A stretch of DNA of 64,000 bases from Lachnospiraceae bacterium UBA4260 (GTDB lineage: Bacteria > Bacillota > Clostridia > Lachnospirales > Lachnospiraceae), in assembly GCA_002395235.1 (NCBI GenBank), contig DGWK01000024.1, positions 5,105 to 69,104 of the forward strand, given 5' to 3'. Below are positions 34,181-42,900 of this stretch, one piece after another. The notes under the pieces were generated by a model. It was not told where the DNA came from. It did not search any database and was given only the letters and a program-made list of their open reading frames with translations. Made by a program: the position numbers and the translations under genes. Positions within the stretch are counted from its first letter, which is position 1. The number at the start of each line of letters is the position of its first letter.

Positions 34181-34993
34181 ATGAAGAAATTAGGTTTTAT
34201 CGGCGTAGGAAATATGGCAGGTGCCATGATCGGCGGGATCCTCAGAAGCGGCAAGGCGCAGCCGGGGGACATCATAGGGTCATGCAGGTCGCAGAAGGGC
34301 GCGGAGCGCGCGAGGGAGCAGTATTCCATAGAGATGACTACGGACAACCGCGAAGTGGCGCAGAATGCGTCCATTCTCTTTCTGTCTGTAAAACCACAGT
34401 TCCTGGACGGCGTGCTCGAGGAGATCGGGGACGTGATCCGCGGCGACCAGCTGGTGGTCAGCATCGTGGCGGGCCGCAGCATCGCCTATTTCAAGAAGAT
34501 GCTGGGAGAGAGTGTGCGTATCGTGCGGCTCATGCCCAACACGCCGGCTCTCGTGGGCGCCGGCATGACGGCCGGCTGCTGCAGTGAAGCGGTGAGCGGC
34601 GAAGAGATGGAGACCGTAGGAGACCTGTGCAGGACGTTCGGACTGTTTGAGATCTTGCCGGAAAATCTGTTTGACGCGGTGACCGGCGTGAGCGGAAGCT
34701 CTCCGGCCTATGTCTTCATGTTTATGGAAGCCATGGCGGACGCCGCCGTACTGGCCGGCATGCCAAGAGCGCAGGCCTACAGGTTCGTCGGCCAGGCGGT
34801 CCTGGGCAGCGCGAAGATGATGCTGGATACCGGAAAGCATCCCGGGGAGCTCAAGGATATGGTCACATCGCCGGCAGGGACGACGATCGAGGCTGTCAGA
34901 GTTCTTGAGGAGAAAGGCCTGCGAAGCGCGGTAATGGAAGGAACGGGCGCCTGTATTAAGAAATGTGCGCAGATGAACGCGTCAAAAGACTGA
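34181..34993 (+). CDS. proC: Pyrroline-5-carboxylate reductase
   Basis: Last step of proline synthesis. The 270-residue product starts MKKLGFIGVGNMAGAMIGGIL (NADPH-binding). It has ILFLSVKPQ, VSIVAGRSI, the RLMPNTPALVGAGMT signature, and the C-terminal active-site helices (VTGVSGSSPAYVFMFMEAMADAAVLAGM, DMVTSPAGTTIEAV). AGGAGG at 34171 fixes the ATG at 34181 rather than the in-frame ATG at 34163. proA/proB are not in the window. Confidence 0.95.
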   Translation: MKKLGFIGVGNMAGAMIGGILRSGKAQPGDIIGSCRSQKGAERAREQYSIEMTTDNREVAQNASILFLSVKPQFLDGVLEEIGDVIRGDQLVVSIVAGRSIAYFKKMLGESVRIVRLMPNTPALVGAGMTAGCCSEAVSGEEMETVGDLCRTFGLFEILPENLFDAVTGVSGSSPAYVFMFMEAMADAAVLAGMPRAQAYRFVGQAVLGSAKMMLDTGKHPGELKDMVTSPAGTTIEAVRVLEEKGLRSAVMEGTGACIKKCAQMNASKD

Positions 34994-35002
34994 TAATCGT
35001 TG

Positions 35003-35038
35003 CATTTGTCAAACAAATGGAGTATCTTAATTAAGATA
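35003..35038 (+). promoter_or_regulatory. Two adjacent palindromes upstream of the LCP gene
   Basis: CATTTGT-CAA-ACAAATG (35003-35019) is followed by the perfect 16-base palindrome TATCTTAATTAAGATA (35023-35038). Both are AT-rich and lie between proC and the LCP gene. They could be protein-binding sites, or the second could be a weak terminator for proC (TTGTCTTTT follows). Confidence 0.5.
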
Positions 35039-35084
35039 TTGTCTTTTGATGCATTATTTGTCCGAAATTAAGGAGTTATTGAGA

Positions 35085-36662
35085 ATGAGCAGTAGCAAGG
35101 TGAGCCCACAGAAGAGGAGGCCTCCCAGAAAGAAGAGCGCTGTCAGCAAGAAAAAAGCGCAGCGCAGGAAGATCAACAAATACATTCGGATCACCGGACG
35201 AGTAGCCTTTATCATTCAGGCGCTGCTGTCCCTGATCATGATCGTTACAATAGGAAGAACGGGAATGCTTCCCTGGAAGTACATAGTCCTGATCTTCCTC
35301 GGACTGGTTGTCCTCTCGGCGATCACATTCGCGATGAACCTCAAGAGGAACAGGAAGATCCGACTGGCGGGAGCCGGGATCAGCGTAGTAGCGATCATAT
35401 TTATCCTTGTATTTACCAACTATTTCAACAGGACAATCGGACTGATCTCGGGCGGTGAGAAAGCGCTCAAGACAGACAACATGATCGTTGTCGTAAGGGC
35501 GGATGATCCCGCCAAGGACCTCAAGGATGCCAAGGATTACAAATACGGCATCCATCCGACTTCGAGCGGAAGCGACGCCATGATCACCGACATCGAAGGG
35601 GCCCTCTCCTCCAAGATCAAGGTGGAGGAGTACAGCAGCGATATAGAGGCCGCCAAGGCGCTCCTGGACGGAAAAGTGGACGCGGCGATCTATAATAAGG
35701 CTTATACGTCCATCATAGCGGAGTCCCTCGAAAACGATGAATATGAAGACCAGGTCAGAGTGCTGTATCAGTACGGCATTCAGACCAGCATCGAGAAAGA
35801 GAGCGTCGATGTGGGCGAGCCCTTCAACGTGCTGATCAGCGGTATCGATGTCTACGGCGACATCTCCCAGACCAGCCGAAGCGACGTCAACATCATCGTG
35901 ACAGTCAACCCCAAGACGAAAAAGGTTCTTCTGACGTCCACGCCCCGTGACTATTTTGTCCCGATCCCGGATGTATCGAACGGCGTCAGAGATAAGCTCA
36001 CCCACGCCGGAATCTACGGCGTCGACGCCTCGATGAGAACGCTCGAAGAGCTGTACGGCATCGATATCACGTATTTCGTCCGTGTCAACTTCGATACGCT
36101 GATCAAGCTCGTGGACGCTATGGACGGCCTCGACGTCTATGTCGAGTACCCGTTTGACTGCTACACGGATGAATATCATTTCGACAAGGGATGGCACGAC
36201 ATGTTCGGCGACCAGGTGCTCGCGTTCTGCCGTGAGAGATACAGCTTCGCGGACGGCGACAACCAGCGCGGACGCAACCAGGAGCAGGTCCTCAAGGCCC
36301 TGATCGAAAAGCTCCTCTCTCCCGCGATCCTGCCGCACTACGCGGAGATCCTGGACAGCCTGGACGGATTCTTCCAGCTCAACATGCCTCAGGAGAAGAT
36401 CGCGGAGCTGGTCAACATGCAGCTTACGGACAACGCCAGCTGGCAGATCCTCAAGCAGACAGCCGAGCAGGGCGAGAGCGCGCTGGAGACCACCTACTCC
36501 GCAGGCAGCACGCCCCTGTATATCATGTGGCCTGATGACGCGAGTGTTAAGACCAACACCGCGAGAATCGAGATGATCATGAGCGAAGGGTACACATCCA
36601 ATGTGGAAAATACCGAGAAGGCACAGAACAGCGCAGAGAATACTGTTGCGGCGCAGAACTGA
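35085..36662 (+). CDS. LytR-CpsA-Psr (LCP) family cell-wall glycopolymer ligase
   Basis: Attaches wall teichoic acids or other glycopolymers to peptidoglycan. The 525-residue product has a very basic cytoplasmic N-terminus and three hydrophobic segments (about residues 37-110). An extracellular region precedes the LCP domain (about 245-440). Its signatures include NVLISGIDVYGDISQTSRSDVNIIVTVNP, TSTPRDYFVPIP, KLTHAGIYG, and FCRERYSFADGDNQRGRNQ. The conserved Arg/Asp pyrophosphate ligands are present. AAGGAG at 35070 sets the ATG at 35085. Confidence 0.92.
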   Translation: MSSSKVSPQKRRPPRKKSAVSKKKAQRRKINKYIRITGRVAFIIQALLSLIMIVTIGRTGMLPWKYIVLIFLGLVVLSAITFAMNLKRNRKIRLAGAGISVVAIIFILVFTNYFNRTIGLISGGEKALKTDNMIVVVRADDPAKDLKDAKDYKYGIHPTSSGSDAMITDIEGALSSKIKVEEYSSDIEAAKALLDGKVDAAIYNKAYTSIIAESLENDEYEDQVRVLYQYGIQTSIEKESVDVGEPFNVLISGIDVYGDISQTSRSDVNIIVTVNPKTKKVLLTSTPRDYFVPIPDVSNGVRDKLTHAGIYGVDASMRTLEELYGIDITYFVRVNFDTLIKLVDAMDGLDVYVEYPFDCYTDEYHFDKGWHDMFGDQVLAFCRERYSFADGDNQRGRNQEQVLKALIEKLLSPAILPHYAEILDSLDGFFQLNMPQEKIAELVNMQLTDNASWQILKQTAEQGESALETTYSAGSTPLYIMWPDDASVKTNTARIEMIMSEGYTSNVENTEKAQNSAENTVAAQN

Positions 36663-36680
36663 ATGACTGAAGGAATGTAA

Positions 36681-36725
36681 AAAGGCCGCCAGCCCGGGAA
36701 TGAATCCCGGCCGGCGGCCTTTTCA
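36681..36725. terminator. Bidirectional terminator between the LCP and PAP2 genes
   Basis: AAAGGCCGCC...CCCGGG and CCCGG...GGCGGCCTTTT form a long stem with an A-run before and T-run after, fitting two convergent genes. Confidence 0.85.
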
Positions 36726-36774
36726 TCGCACATGAGGTGCGAACCATAATCCTCTTTTTTTGATATTCAGGTTT

Positions 36775-37512
36775 TCAGTGTTCGAATACGGATTCGTAGA
36801 TCACCCGGCGTCTCTTGTTTCCTACGAACACAAATCCCATCCTGTAGACGAGAATGTAGGAAAAGAGAGCAAATCCCGTGGCGATCAGCACATCTGAGAA
36901 AGAGTGCTGTTTGAGGAACATCGTCGACAAAATGATCAGGAAGCCGAACAATGTCATTGCTATCTTGCTCGCTCGCGCCCTCACAAGCCCGGCGTCTGTC
37001 TTCCACACGGCGATCATCACGCACAGGGAATTGTAAACGTGAATGCTCGGCGTCACATTGGTGGGCGTGTCGATCGCGTACAGCCTCTCACACAGATAGG
37101 TGAAGAAATTGTGTCTGGGCATCGTCTCCGGCCTCAGCAGCAGAATGTTGGGGAAGAAGACGGAGATTGCCAGGAATACCGTCATGCCGATCACCAGGAA
37201 TGCGGCGGCTTCGTGATAACTCTGTTCGTCCTGCAGAAACAGGTAGAACGCAAATCCGAAGACGTAAACAAACCACAGAAGGTACGGTATGATAAACACC
37301 TCACAAAAGGGGATCATGTCATCGACGGCAGTATGGATTACCGTGTAGCGCAGGCAGTTCCGGTTCTCGATCAAAGCAAATGAAACGAGATAAAACACAC
37401 CGTATAATGCCATCGGCAGAGCGACCTTGAGCTTGTAGCGGATGATCTCCCGCATACTCTTGCCTGCGAGCGGTCCGTATCCGTATCCTGAATCCCAAAT
37501 TTGATCTTTCAT
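36775..37512 (-). CDS. PAP2-family membrane phosphatase
   Basis: A 245-residue integral membrane protein with about six hydrophobic segments. The three phosphatase motifs are present in degenerate form: C1 LLLRPETMPR, C2 TPSIHVYNS and C3 STMFLKQHSFSDV (His and Asp retained). It probably dephosphorylates a lipid phosphate such as phosphatidate or undecaprenyl pyrophosphate; which one is not visible. AAAGGAGA lies 8 bases upstream of the start. It is convergent with the LCP gene. Confidence 0.86.
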   Translation of the reverse strand: MKDQIWDSGYGYGPLAGKSMREIIRYKLKVALPMALYGVFYLVSFALIENRNCLRYTVIHTAVDDMIPFCEVFIIPYLLWFVYVFGFAFYLFLQDEQSYHEAAAFLVIGMTVFLAISVFFPNILLLRPETMPRHNFFTYLCERLYAIDTPTNVTPSIHVYNSLCVMIAVWKTDAGLVRARASKIAMTLFGFLIILSTMFLKQHSFSDVLIATGFALFSYILVYRMGFVFVGNKRRRVIYESVFEH

Positions 37513-37690
37513 AAGTAATCTCCTTTGAAATATCCAAAATACTTTGCTGTTTTTAAGTCACATTTAGTCCGCATGCAATACTACATCCAAAACGGAAAAA
37601 AAACAAGAGCGAGTAAAAAATGTTCGAAAAATGGAGCAGTTTGAACAACTGAACCGAAATCCTGCATTCCCGATTTAGTGGAAGATTCTC

Positions 37691-37719
37691 TTGCAGAGCC
37701 TTTTGGTCCTTGCTATACT
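37691..37719 (+). promoter_or_regulatory. Promoter for glyA
   Basis: TTGCAG (37691-37696), 17-base spacer, TATACT (37714-37719), 66 bases before the glyA start. Confidence 0.75.
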
Positions 37720-37784
37720 ACACATTGGCAACTTAAAAAAAGACAAATGTCCGTCAGACAGAACACTCACACAGGAGGAGTTAC

Positions 37785-39023
37785 ATGTATTCGATCGAAG
37801 AAGTTAGAATGACAGATCCGGAAATCGCAGCTGCCATTGAAAAAGAGATAAAGAGACAGAACGACCATATCGAACTGATCGCTTCCGAGAACTGGACCAG
37901 CAAGGCTGTCATGGCCGCGATGGGAAGCCCTCTTACCAATAAATATGCTGAAGGATATTCCGGGAAACGTTACTACGGCGGATGCTATGTGATCGATGAG
38001 ATTGAAACTCTTGCGATCGAGAGAGCAAAGAAACTCTTCGGCTGTGATTACGCAAATGTGCAGCCCCATTCGGGAGCACAGGCTAATCTGGCGGTTGAAT
38101 TTGCAATCCTTAAGCCCGGCGATACCATGATGGGCATGAACCTCAACCAGGGCGGCCACCTGACACACGGAAGCGCCGCCAACATCTCCGGCAGCTACTT
38201 TAATATCGTGCCTTACGGCGTAGACGAGAACGGCTTTATCGACTATGACGAGCTTAAGAGAATCGCCATCGAGGCGAAACCCAAGCTCATCATTGCGGGC
38301 GCTTCCGCTTACGGAAGAACCATCGATTTTGCCAAGTTCAGAGAAGCGGCGGACGCCTGCGGCGCAGTCCTTATGGCTGACATCGCGCACATCGCCGGCC
38401 TTGTGGCGGCGGGCCTTCATCCGAGTCCCTTCCCCTATGCGGATGTTGTGACAACTACGACCCACAAGACCCTCAGAGGTCCCAGAGGCGGCCTGATCCT
38501 GGCAAACGAGGAAGCGGCCAAGAAGTACAACTTCAACAAGGCTGTTTTCCCGGGCATTCAGGGCGGCCCTCTCGAGCATGTGATTGCTGCTAAGGCTGTC
38601 TGCTTCAAGGAAGCGCTCGATCCTTCCTTCAAGGTCTACGCGCAGAATGTTCTCGACAATGCGCAGGCACTTTGCAAGGGCCTTCAGGCAAGAGGAATCG
38701 ACATCGTCTCCGGCGGCACTGACAACCACCTGATGCTGGTTGACCTTACGCGCACCGGCCTCACCGGAAAGCAGGTCGAAAAGCTCCTTGACGACGCCAA
38801 CATCACTGCCAACAAGAACACGATCCCCAACGAACAGAGATCTCCCTTCGTGACCAGCGGAATCCGTCTCGGTTCTCCCGCGGCTACGACCAGAGGCCTG
38901 AACACGGAAGATTTCGACCGCGTGGCCGAGGCAATCTCCATCGTGATTAATAAGCAGGAAGACGGCATCGAAGAGGCGAAGGCAATCGTCAAGACGATCA
39001 CAGACAAGTATCCTCTGAACTAA
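37785..39023 (+). CDS. glyA: Serine hydroxymethyltransferase
   Basis: PLP enzyme interconverting serine and glycine and charging tetrahydrofolate with a one-carbon unit. The 412-residue product has ELIASENWTSKAVMAAMGSPLTNKYAEGYSGKRYYGGC, the PLP-lysine motif TTTTHKTLRGPRGG and RLGSPAATTRG. Length is normal. It is monocistronic: own promoter and a terminator after the stop. Confidence 0.97.
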   Translation: MYSIEEVRMTDPEIAAAIEKEIKRQNDHIELIASENWTSKAVMAAMGSPLTNKYAEGYSGKRYYGGCYVIDEIETLAIERAKKLFGCDYANVQPHSGAQANLAVEFAILKPGDTMMGMNLNQGGHLTHGSAANISGSYFNIVPYGVDENGFIDYDELKRIAIEAKPKLIIAGASAYGRTIDFAKFREAADACGAVLMADIAHIAGLVAAGLHPSPFPYADVVTTTTHKTLRGPRGGLILANEEAAKKYNFNKAVFPGIQGGPLEHVIAAKAVCFKEALDPSFKVYAQNVLDNAQALCKGLQARGIDIVSGGTDNHLMLVDLTRTGLTGKQVEKLLDDANITANKNTIPNEQRSPFVTSGIRLGSPAATTRGLNTEDFDRVAEAISIVINKQEDGIEEAKAIVKTITDKYPLN

Positions 39024-39031
39024 AGTGACTA

Positions 39032-39072
39032 AAAGCGTGTGGAAGATAAATAGTCTTTCACACGCTTTCCTT
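39032..39072 (+). terminator. Terminator of glyA
   Basis: AAAGCGTGTG and CACACGCTTT form a 10-bp stem with inner pairing, followed by CCTTTTGCCTTT. Confidence 0.8.
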
Positions 39073-39125
39073 TTGCCTTTAAAAGACTGAAAATTCAGAT
39101 AATAATAAAACAAAAATATAAGTTG

Positions 39126-39154
39126 TTGACAAATTGCACCTGATTTTGTACAAT
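39126..39154 (+). promoter_or_regulatory. Strong promoter reading into a gene-free stretch
   Basis: Consensus TTGACA (39126-39131), 17-base spacer and TACAAT (39149-39154), in an AT-rich context. Transcription would start near 39161 and run into a region with no credible gene. Confidence 0.78.
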
Positions 39155-39160
39155 AAACTC

Positions 39161-39875
39161 ACAAAGAAAAACAAAAACTCCTCAACAAAGAGGAAGAAAG
39201 GAAGGACAGATCACTCCACTGGAGTACCTATAAGGTAACTTTAGTAACTGTATTTGATACCTACAAACATCCGAATTAAGTACACGCAGATAGCGGCGAA
39301 TTTCATTTGAGCAGATTATTTCTTTACAAACTGTAAAATTGATCTGATAGCTGCCTGACAAAACAGAGGATTCGATGTCAACCGAAGAACTCATGAATGC
39401 AGACAAGCAAACAAATGAATCCACAAGAGATAAAAACCAAGGCTTCTGATCTGATCGGAAACCGGAAAGATGCAGGATGAGAAGTATCCGGATCTAATCC
39501 CATATTTCAGATCATCGCATCAATCAAACAGTAGATCAGCTTCATCAAGCAGGTAAGTTCTCGAAGGATACATTCTCAGATTTCTCGAACAGAATGATAA
39601 GAAAGCATCTAATAAGAGGGTCGGCACTCAGATGCAGGAAGTCAGCCATGAACACCGCAGTACAATCAGTACAAAAAGAGAAATGGTGGAAAGATAAGGA
39701 TCATACAGAAAAGTTCAAGGAGGGTTATACCATTGGACAAGGCACACTAAGAAAGGGTACCGGTCGTAAAGAAGATCAGTACCCTTTCTTAATGCGTTTT
39801 GGAATTCAGATGGCGGATTCGGCTTATGAATGCGAAATGCCGTAGCGACCGTGAAGCAGTCGCTGCGGCATTTTT
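39161..39875 (+). ncRNA. Candidate large noncoding RNA of about 630-715 bases
   Basis: Between glyA and the activase gene lies 700+ bases without a credible ORF, yet bounded by a consensus promoter and terminators. Short helices are frequent: CCTC-AACAAA-GAGG (39180-39193), ACTCC-ACT-GGAGT (39213-39225) and ACCT-ATA-AGGT (39226-39236). A longer helix is CAGAT...TTTACA-AAC-TGTAAA...ATCTG (39312-39346). Near the end is a perfect 12-bp stem (39749-39760 with 39779-39790), followed by an intrinsic terminator at 39835-39875. The strand is A-rich and lower in GC than its neighbours. tmRNA, RNase P RNA and SRP RNA hallmarks were looked for and not found. Class unknown. Confidence 0.55.
39835..39875 (+). 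terminator. Intrinsic terminator ending the candidate RNA
   Basis: AAATGCCGTAGCGAC (39835-39849) pairs with GTCGCTGCGGCATTT (39859-39873; one G-U), followed by a T-run on the + strand. The T-run favours termination of rightward transcripts, although it also lies at the end of the leftward activase gene. Confidence 0.85.
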
Positions 39876-39909
39876 ATAACCGTATCCAGAACAGTATTCA
39901 GAACATTAT

Positions 39910-42900
39910 TCAGAACGGAAACAGTTTCCGCCTGCGGCCGGACTTCTTTTCCGAGGAAGCCGCCGTTTTGGAAGCTTTCCTGCGGCTGCCGGTCCCGGAT
40001 TTCCCGGAAGCGGAGCGGGCGCGCTTTTCTTCCGCGGCAGCTTTTCGGGCCGCGTTCTTGCCGGCTGTGGCCAGCATCAGCTTGATGCGGTTGAGCTGGT
40101 TGACTTCGCTGGCGCCAGGATCGTAGTCGATGGCGGCGATATTGGCCATGGGGTAGAGACTGCGGATGTGCTTGATGACACCCTTGCCCACCACGTGGTT
40201 GGGGAGACAGCCGAAAGGCTGAATGCACACGATGTTCTCGACGCCGCTGTGGATCAGCTCGATCATCTCTCCGGTGAGGAACCACCCCTCGCCCGTCTCA
40301 TTGCCGATACTGACGATGGGCTCCGCATATTTGACCAGCTGATAAATGCTGGTGGACGGCTCGAAGTGCCGGCTCTTCTTGTAGGCTCGGTTGATGGGGC
40401 CCAGAAGGGTCTCTATGGTCCTGATGCCCGCGTTGCAGAGCATAGCGGTCTTCTTGCTGGTCCCGAGGTTTTCCGCCTTGTAGACCTGGTTGTAGAAGCA
40501 GTAGAGCATGAAGCCCATCAGGTCGGGAACGCTCGCCTCCGCGCCTTCCTGCTCCAGGAGGTCCACCAGATGGTTGTTGGCGGCGGGCGCGTATTTGACC
40601 AGGATCTCTCCGACGATGCCGACGCGGGGCTTTCTCTCCTCGCGGATCGGGATATTGTCGAAGTCGCGGATCATCTCTATGGCTAATCTCTGAACCTTGG
40701 GGACATTGAGTCCGGAGGTCTTCGTAAGGAAATCGGAGCACCGGCGGAGCCATTTCTGATGGCACTCCTCAACGCTGCCTTCACGAAGCTCATAGGGACG
40801 CATTCTGTAGATGCAGCGCATCATGACGTCGCCCAGTACGATTCCGAACGCGGCGCGGCCGATGAGCTTGAGGTCCAGCTTGAAGCCGGGATTCTCCTCG
40901 AGACCGGACATATTGGCGCTGATGACCGGGATCTGTTCCATGCCGGCCTTTTTGAGGGCGCGGCGGATGAAGCCGACGTAGTTGGAGGCGCGGCAGCCGC
41001 CGCCGGTCTGCGTCATGATGACAGCAGTCCTATTCAGGTCATATTTGCCCGAACTGAGGGCTTCCATGATCTGTCCCACAACGAACAGGGACGGATAGCA
41101 GGCGTCGTTGTTTACATATTTGAGGCCGTAGTCCACCGCCTTGCGGTTGTCGTTGGGCAGGACGACCAGGTTGTAGCCGCAGGCACGCACCGCCGGTTCG
41201 AGCAGGTCGAAGTGGATCGGCGACATCTGCGGGGCAAGAATCGTAAAGTTCTTGCGCATGTCCTCTGTGAAGGGGACTTTTTTGATCGCGGTCTGGCGCA
41301 TCCTGCGTTTGGTCTTTTTGGCGTCGCGAATGCGGATGGCGGCGATCAGGGAGCGCACACGGATGCGGGCGCTGCCCAGGTTGTTGACTTCATCAATCTT
41401 GAGGCAGGTGTATATTTTGTCAGAACCGGACAAAATATCGTCCACCTGGTCGGTCGTGACGGCATCGATGCCGCAGCCGAAGGAATTGAGCTGGATCAGG
41501 TCCAGATCATCTCTTCCCCGCACATAGCTGGCGGCGGCGTACAGTCTCGAGTGGTACATCCACTGGTCCAGAACGACGATGGGCCGCTCGGGATCCTGCA
41601 GGTGGGAGATGGAGTCCTCGGAGAGGACGGCGATCCCGTAAGAATTGATCATCTCGGGAATGCCGTGGTTGATCTCCGGATCCACGTGGTAGGGACGTCC
41701 CGCCAGGACGATGCCCTTTACATTATGATCCTCCATGTATTTGAGGATCTCCTCACCTTTTTTCTGAATGTCGCGCCGGCAGTTCATGAGCTCTGTCCAG
41801 CCGCTGTAGGCTGCCTCCTCGACTTCCTTCTCGGGGATGGAGGAGAACTCCTTTTTCAAAGCGGCGCTGACCGTAGCGACACTTGTGAAAGCCATGAATG
41901 GATTGCGGAAATCCACTTCGCCCCTTCCGATCTCCTCCACGTTATTGCGGATGTTCTCCGGATAGGAGGTGACAATGGGGCAGTTGTAGTGGTTGTCCGC
42001 CTTGTCAAATTCCGTGCGCTCGTAGAAGAGAGACGGATAGAAGATGAAGTCCACGCCTTTCCTGATCAGCCACATGATGTGGCCGTGCACTATTTTGGCA
42101 GGGTAGCAGGCCGACTCGCTGGGAATCGACTCGATGCCCATCTCATACACCTTATGGGTGGAGAGCGGGGAGATCACGACGCGGTAGCCGAGCTTCGAGA
42201 AGAAGGTCGCCCAGAAGGGGTAGTTCTCGTAGATGTTCAGCACGCGCGGGATTCCGACGGTTCCGCGGTACGCCTCCTCTTTGGAGAGGGGCTTGTAGGC
42301 GAAGATCCGCCTGAGCTTGTATTTGTAAATGTTAGGGATATCGTTCTTTTTGATCTCCTGGCCGAGTCCGCGCTCGCAGCGGTTGCCGGAGATATATTCG
42401 CGCCCGCCGCTGAAGTGGTTGACGGTCAGCCGGCAGTTGTTGTTGCACTTTCCGCAGTTGCGGATCGAGGTCTCGAACTGAAGGTTCTCGATTTCGTCAA
42501 AAGAGAGCATGGTGCCGGGCGTCTCCCCGTCATAGCGCTCTCTGGCGATCAGGGCCGCGCCGAAAGCGCCCATGATGCCGGCGATATCGGGACGGATGAC
42601 CTGGCCGTCGGAGATCAGCTCCAGGCTTCGCAGAACGGCGTCATTGTAGAAGGTGCCGCCCTGTACGACGATGTTGCGGCCCAGCTGGGACGCGTCGGAG
42701 ACCTTGATGACCTTGAACAGCGCGTTCTTTACGACGGAGTAGGCAAGGCCCGCGGAGATGTCGGAGACTTCCGCGCCTTCCTTCTGCGCCTGTTTGACGC
42801 GGGAATTCATAAACACGGTGCAGCGCGTGCCCAGATCGATGGGGTGCTCCGCGAAGAGCGCCGCCTGGGCAAAATCCTGCACGCTGTAGTCCAGCGACTT

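Noticed and set aside
39594..39845. An 83-codon frame in the 39-kb gap
   Set aside because: No ribosome binding site, no recognisable family, it runs through the 12-bp stem and into the terminator, and it begins mid-way in the candidate RNA.
39161..39875. tmRNA, RNase P RNA or SRP RNA as identity of the candidate RNA
   Set aside because: No tag-peptide reading frame or tRNA-like CCA end, no RNase P conserved blocks, and no SRP GNAR-loop helix were seen.
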